In this document: one piece after another, positions 62,089 to 64,000 of the stretch
Position numbering within the stretch: position 1 is the first letter of the stretch
Layout of the letters: the number at the start of each line of letters is the position of its first letter
DNA from: Nitrosopumilus sp.
GTDB lineage: Archaea; Thermoproteota; Nitrososphaeria; Nitrososphaerales; Nitrosopumilaceae
Reading direction: 5' to 3'
Assembly: GCF_025699125.1 (NCBI RefSeq)
Contig: NZ_JAILWC010000003.1
Span: 276,986 to 340,985 of the forward strand
Length of the DNA stretch: 64,000 nt
Notes under the pieces: generated by a model
Told to the model about the DNA's origin: nothing
Seen by the model: the letters and a program-made list of their open reading frames with translations, nothing else
Database searches by the model: none
Position numbers and translations under genes: made by a program

Positions 62089-63057
62089 ATGCTTCCATTA
62101 TCTGGTGAACGACTTGATGCTAAAGGGATAATCTCAGATAAAATAAACTCCGTTAACACTTTACGTGGTTCATCCACTGTTAAACGTGGTTTTGCTCATA
62201 TGCTAAAAAATGGAGTAGTAATGGATGTTACAACTGTAGAACAAGCTCAAATTGCAGAGGAAGCTGGAGCAGTATCTGTTATGGTTTTGGATAAACTTCC
62301 ATCCGAAGTTAGAAAAGCCGGTGGGGTTGCACGAACTGCAAGTATTAGAATTATTGAAGAAATAATGGATTCTGTAACAATTCCTGTAATGGCAAAATGT
62401 AGAATTGGCCATGTCAATGAAGCATTAGTTCTTCAGGAAACTGATGTTGATATGATAGATGAATCAGAAGTTCTAACTCCTGCTGATGAATTTCATCATA
62501 TTTGGAAATGGGATTTTACAACACCTGTTGTCAATGGTGCTAGATCTTTGGCTGAAGCCTTAAGGAGAATTGAAGAAGGCGCATCAATGATTAGAACAAA
62601 AGGCGAACCTGGAACTGGAAATGTTGCAGAAGCTGTTACTCATATTAAAAAAGTCAATGATGAATTAAGAACAATTAAAGCAATTTATGATTCTGGAGAT
62701 AATCAAGATTTAGTTAGAATTGCAAGAGAATTCAAAGTATCTTATGATATTGTTCAACAAACTGCAAAACTTGGCAGATTGCCGGTTGTAAATTTTGCAG
62801 CTGGTGGAATTGCAACTCCTGCTGATGCTGCATATTTGATGTCTCTTGGATGTGATGGAATTTTTGTAGGTTCTGGAATTTTTAATGCAGATGATGCAAA
62901 AGAAAGAGCAAGAGCAATAGTTTTAGCTACCACTTTTTGGAATGAATCTGATAAAGTCAAAGAAGCTCAAAAAATGATAGATGAAAGACAATCTATGATA
63001 GGCTTGGATGTCAAAACATTAGAATTACGTATGCAAGATCGTGGAGGCTCATCATGA
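62089..63057 (+). CDS. pdxS: Pyridoxal 5'-phosphate synthase subunit PdxS
   Basis: A 322-residue synthase subunit that builds PLP from ribose 5-phosphate, glyceraldehyde 3-phosphate and ammonia supplied by Pdx[18 protein letters not shown], the active-site Lys region [30 protein letters not shown] and [30 protein letters not shown] are visible. It overlaps pdxT by 4 bases (ATGA). Confidence 0.96.
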   Translation: MLPLSGERLDAKGIISDKINSVNTLRGSSTVKRGFAHMLKNGVVMDVTTVEQAQIAEEAGAVSVMVLDKLPSEVRKAGGVARTASIRIIEEIMDSVTIPVMAKCRIGHVNEALVLQETDVDMIDESEVLTPADEFHHIWKWDFTTPVVNGARSLAEALRRIEEGASMIRTKGEPGTGNVAEAVTHIKKVNDELRTIKAIYDSGDNQDLVRIAREFKVSYDIVQQTAKLGRLPVVNFAAGGIATPADAAYLMSLGCDGIFVGSGIFNADDAKERARAIVLATTFWNESDKVKEAQKMIDERQSMIGLDVKTLELRMQDRGGSS

Positions 63058-63671
63058 GTCTAAATGTAGGTGTTTTATCTATACAAGGTGATGTTCAAGA
63101 AAATCTTTTGTCAGTAAAAGCTGCAATAGATGAATTAGGAATAGATGGTAAAGTAATTGGTGTTAAAACACCTGAAGAAATATCAAAATTAGACGGCTTG
63201 ATAATTCCTGGTGGTGAAAGTACTACTATTGGCCAACTTTCTTTGGTAAATGGTTCACTAAAGGTTCTAAAAGAAAAAATTGAAAATGGGATGCCTGTGC
63301 TTGGAATTTGTGCTGGAATGATTATACTATCAAATTCTGCAAGTGATCGAATTATTGGTAAAACTGATCAACCTCTTTTGAATATTCTTGATATTAAATT
63401 AGAGCGAAATTCTTTTGGACGGCAAAAAGAATCTTTTGAAGCTGATGTATCTTTAGATTCAATAGGCATTCCAAAATTCACTGGTGTGTTTATCAGAGCT
63501 CCCTCTGTTTCTGATGTTGGATCTGATGTAGAAATTCTATCAAAATTCAACGATCGTATAATTGCAGTCAAAAAAGGCAATGTGATTGGTACGTCTTTTC
63601 ATCCTGAACTTACTAAAGATTTTTCATTGCACAAATATTTTATCAATCTTGTAAAATCATTAAAAAATTAA
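63054..63671 (+). CDS. pdxT: PLP synthase glutaminase subunit PdxT
   Basis: A 205-residue class I glutamine amidotransferase that feeds ammonia to Pdx[14 protein letters not shown] at the start, [15 protein letters not shown], nucleophile Cys in [10 protein letters not shown], and His/Glu in SFHPELTKD. Translationally coupled to pdxS. Confidence 0.95.
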   Translation: MSLNVGVLSIQGDVQENLLSVKAAIDELGIDGKVIGVKTPEEISKLDGLIIPGGESTTIGQLSLVNGSLKVLKEKIENGMPVLGICAGMIILSNSASDRIIGKTDQPLLNILDIKLERNSFGRQKESFEADVSLDSIGIPKFTGVFIRAPSVSDVGSDVEILSKFNDRIIAVKKGNVIGTSFHPELTKDFSLHKYFINLVKSLKN

Positions 63672-63729
63672 CAAAAAATGATGATTTGTAAGCAATTCTT
63701 TTTAATCATTGATTAGCCGAGCTATTAAA

Positions 63730-64000
63730 ATGAATAAAAAATTTGTGTTGTTTGGTATTTTAGTCGCTATTTTGATGGGTGGTTCCTTTGGACTATTTTC
63801 TATTGAAGATTCCTTTGCTGAAGATAATCTTTCTGTAAGTAGAGAAGATTCTGAAGCATATAAAAAACAAATTGAAAAACAAGAAGAACAAAAACAAAAA
63901 GCTGAAGAAAGAAAACAAAAACTAGAAGAAAAACAAGAAGAACAAAAACAAAAAGCTGAAGAAAGAAAACAAAAACTAGAAGAAAAACAAGAAGAACAAA
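63730..64000 (+). CDS. Secreted charged coiled-coil repeat protein (3' truncated)
   Basis: ATG 63730 opens a frame that runs off the window. It has a signal peptide (KFVLFGILVAILMGGSFGLFS, cleavage near SFA-ED), then a Lys/Glu/Gln-rich coiled coil made of exact 18-residue units (EEQKQKAEERKQKLEEKQ, 54 bases each, two full copies seen). It is probably a long helical surface protein. The unit count and C-terminal anchoring are unknown because the end is missing. A TATA-like stretch (tctttttaatcattg) lies 20-35 bases upstream. Confidence 0.7.
   Translation, partial: MNKKFVLFGILVAILMGGSFGLFSIEDSFAEDNLSVSREDSEAYKKQIEKQEEQKQKAEERKQKLEEKQEEQKQKAEERKQKLEEKQEEQ

Overview
The window is AT-rich archaeal DNA from an ammonia-oxidising member of the Thaumarchaeota (Nitrososphaerota), most like the marine Nitrosopumilus group. 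The evidence is an archaeal ammonia monooxygenase locus (amoA, amoX, amoC, amoB), a plastocyanin-type copper protein beside a Rieske/cytochrome b pair, archaeal information-processing genes (TBP, S3Ae, S15, KEOPS subunits, TgtA, Taw1, beta-CASP RNase), TATA boxes about 25 bases upstream of nearly leaderless starts, and tRNA genes with bulge-helix-bulge introns.

Layout. 0-3.7 kb: end of a membrane-anchored surface protein, then Rieske, cytochrome b and a blue copper protein (electron transport). 3.7-5.4 kb: tRNA-Arg, the relic of a DDE transposase, and a TnpB element inserted at the 3' end of an 8-oxoguanine glycosylase gene. 5.4-15.2 kb: housekeeping genes rich in tRNA modification and nucleotide hygiene (RNase, ferredoxin, TgtA, YchF-type GTPase, Kae1, Bud32, XTPase, Taw1). 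15.3-22.2 kb: three tandem genes for large secreted calcium-binding proteins made of thrombospondin type-3-like repeats. 22.2-37.2 kb: Dus, a stand-alone RAM domain protein, a divergent PII protein, TBP, a PLP-enzyme/rhodanese fusion, a MoxR/VWA pair, a geranylgeranyl reductase and the rps15-recJ-pcc1-serS operon. 37.3-41.8 kb: the ammonia monooxygenase region with two extra small membrane proteins. 41.9-47.3 kb: an orphan adenine methyltransferase, four tRNA genes, IS remnants with repeated ends, a DUF3800 protein and a B12-binding-like regulator. 47.4-63.7 kb: mostly housekeeping (PPAT, TrpRS, PheS/PheT, aconitase, a dicarboxylate-type transporter, PdxS/PdxT), plus a repeat-rich zinc/HNH-like protein, an unassigned structured RNA, and a two-intron tRNA-Trp. 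The window ends inside a secreted coiled-coil repeat gene.

How the parts fit. AMO oxidises ammonia at the membrane. Electrons would flow through copper proteins and the Rieske/cytochrome b complex. Aconitase, the transporter, PLP synthesis and PII suggest carbon and nitrogen housekeeping around this metabolism. KEOPS subunits Kae1, Bud32 and Pcc1 lie in two separate places.

The most noteworthy observations are two tRNA genes that each hold two introns with nearly ideal splice motifs, a two-hairpin RNA-like element of about 160 bases before an EVE-domain gene, a 615-bp super-repeat that has been duplicated and homogenised in the surface-protein array, and a zinc-ribbon/HNH-like protein with a perfect internal duplication.
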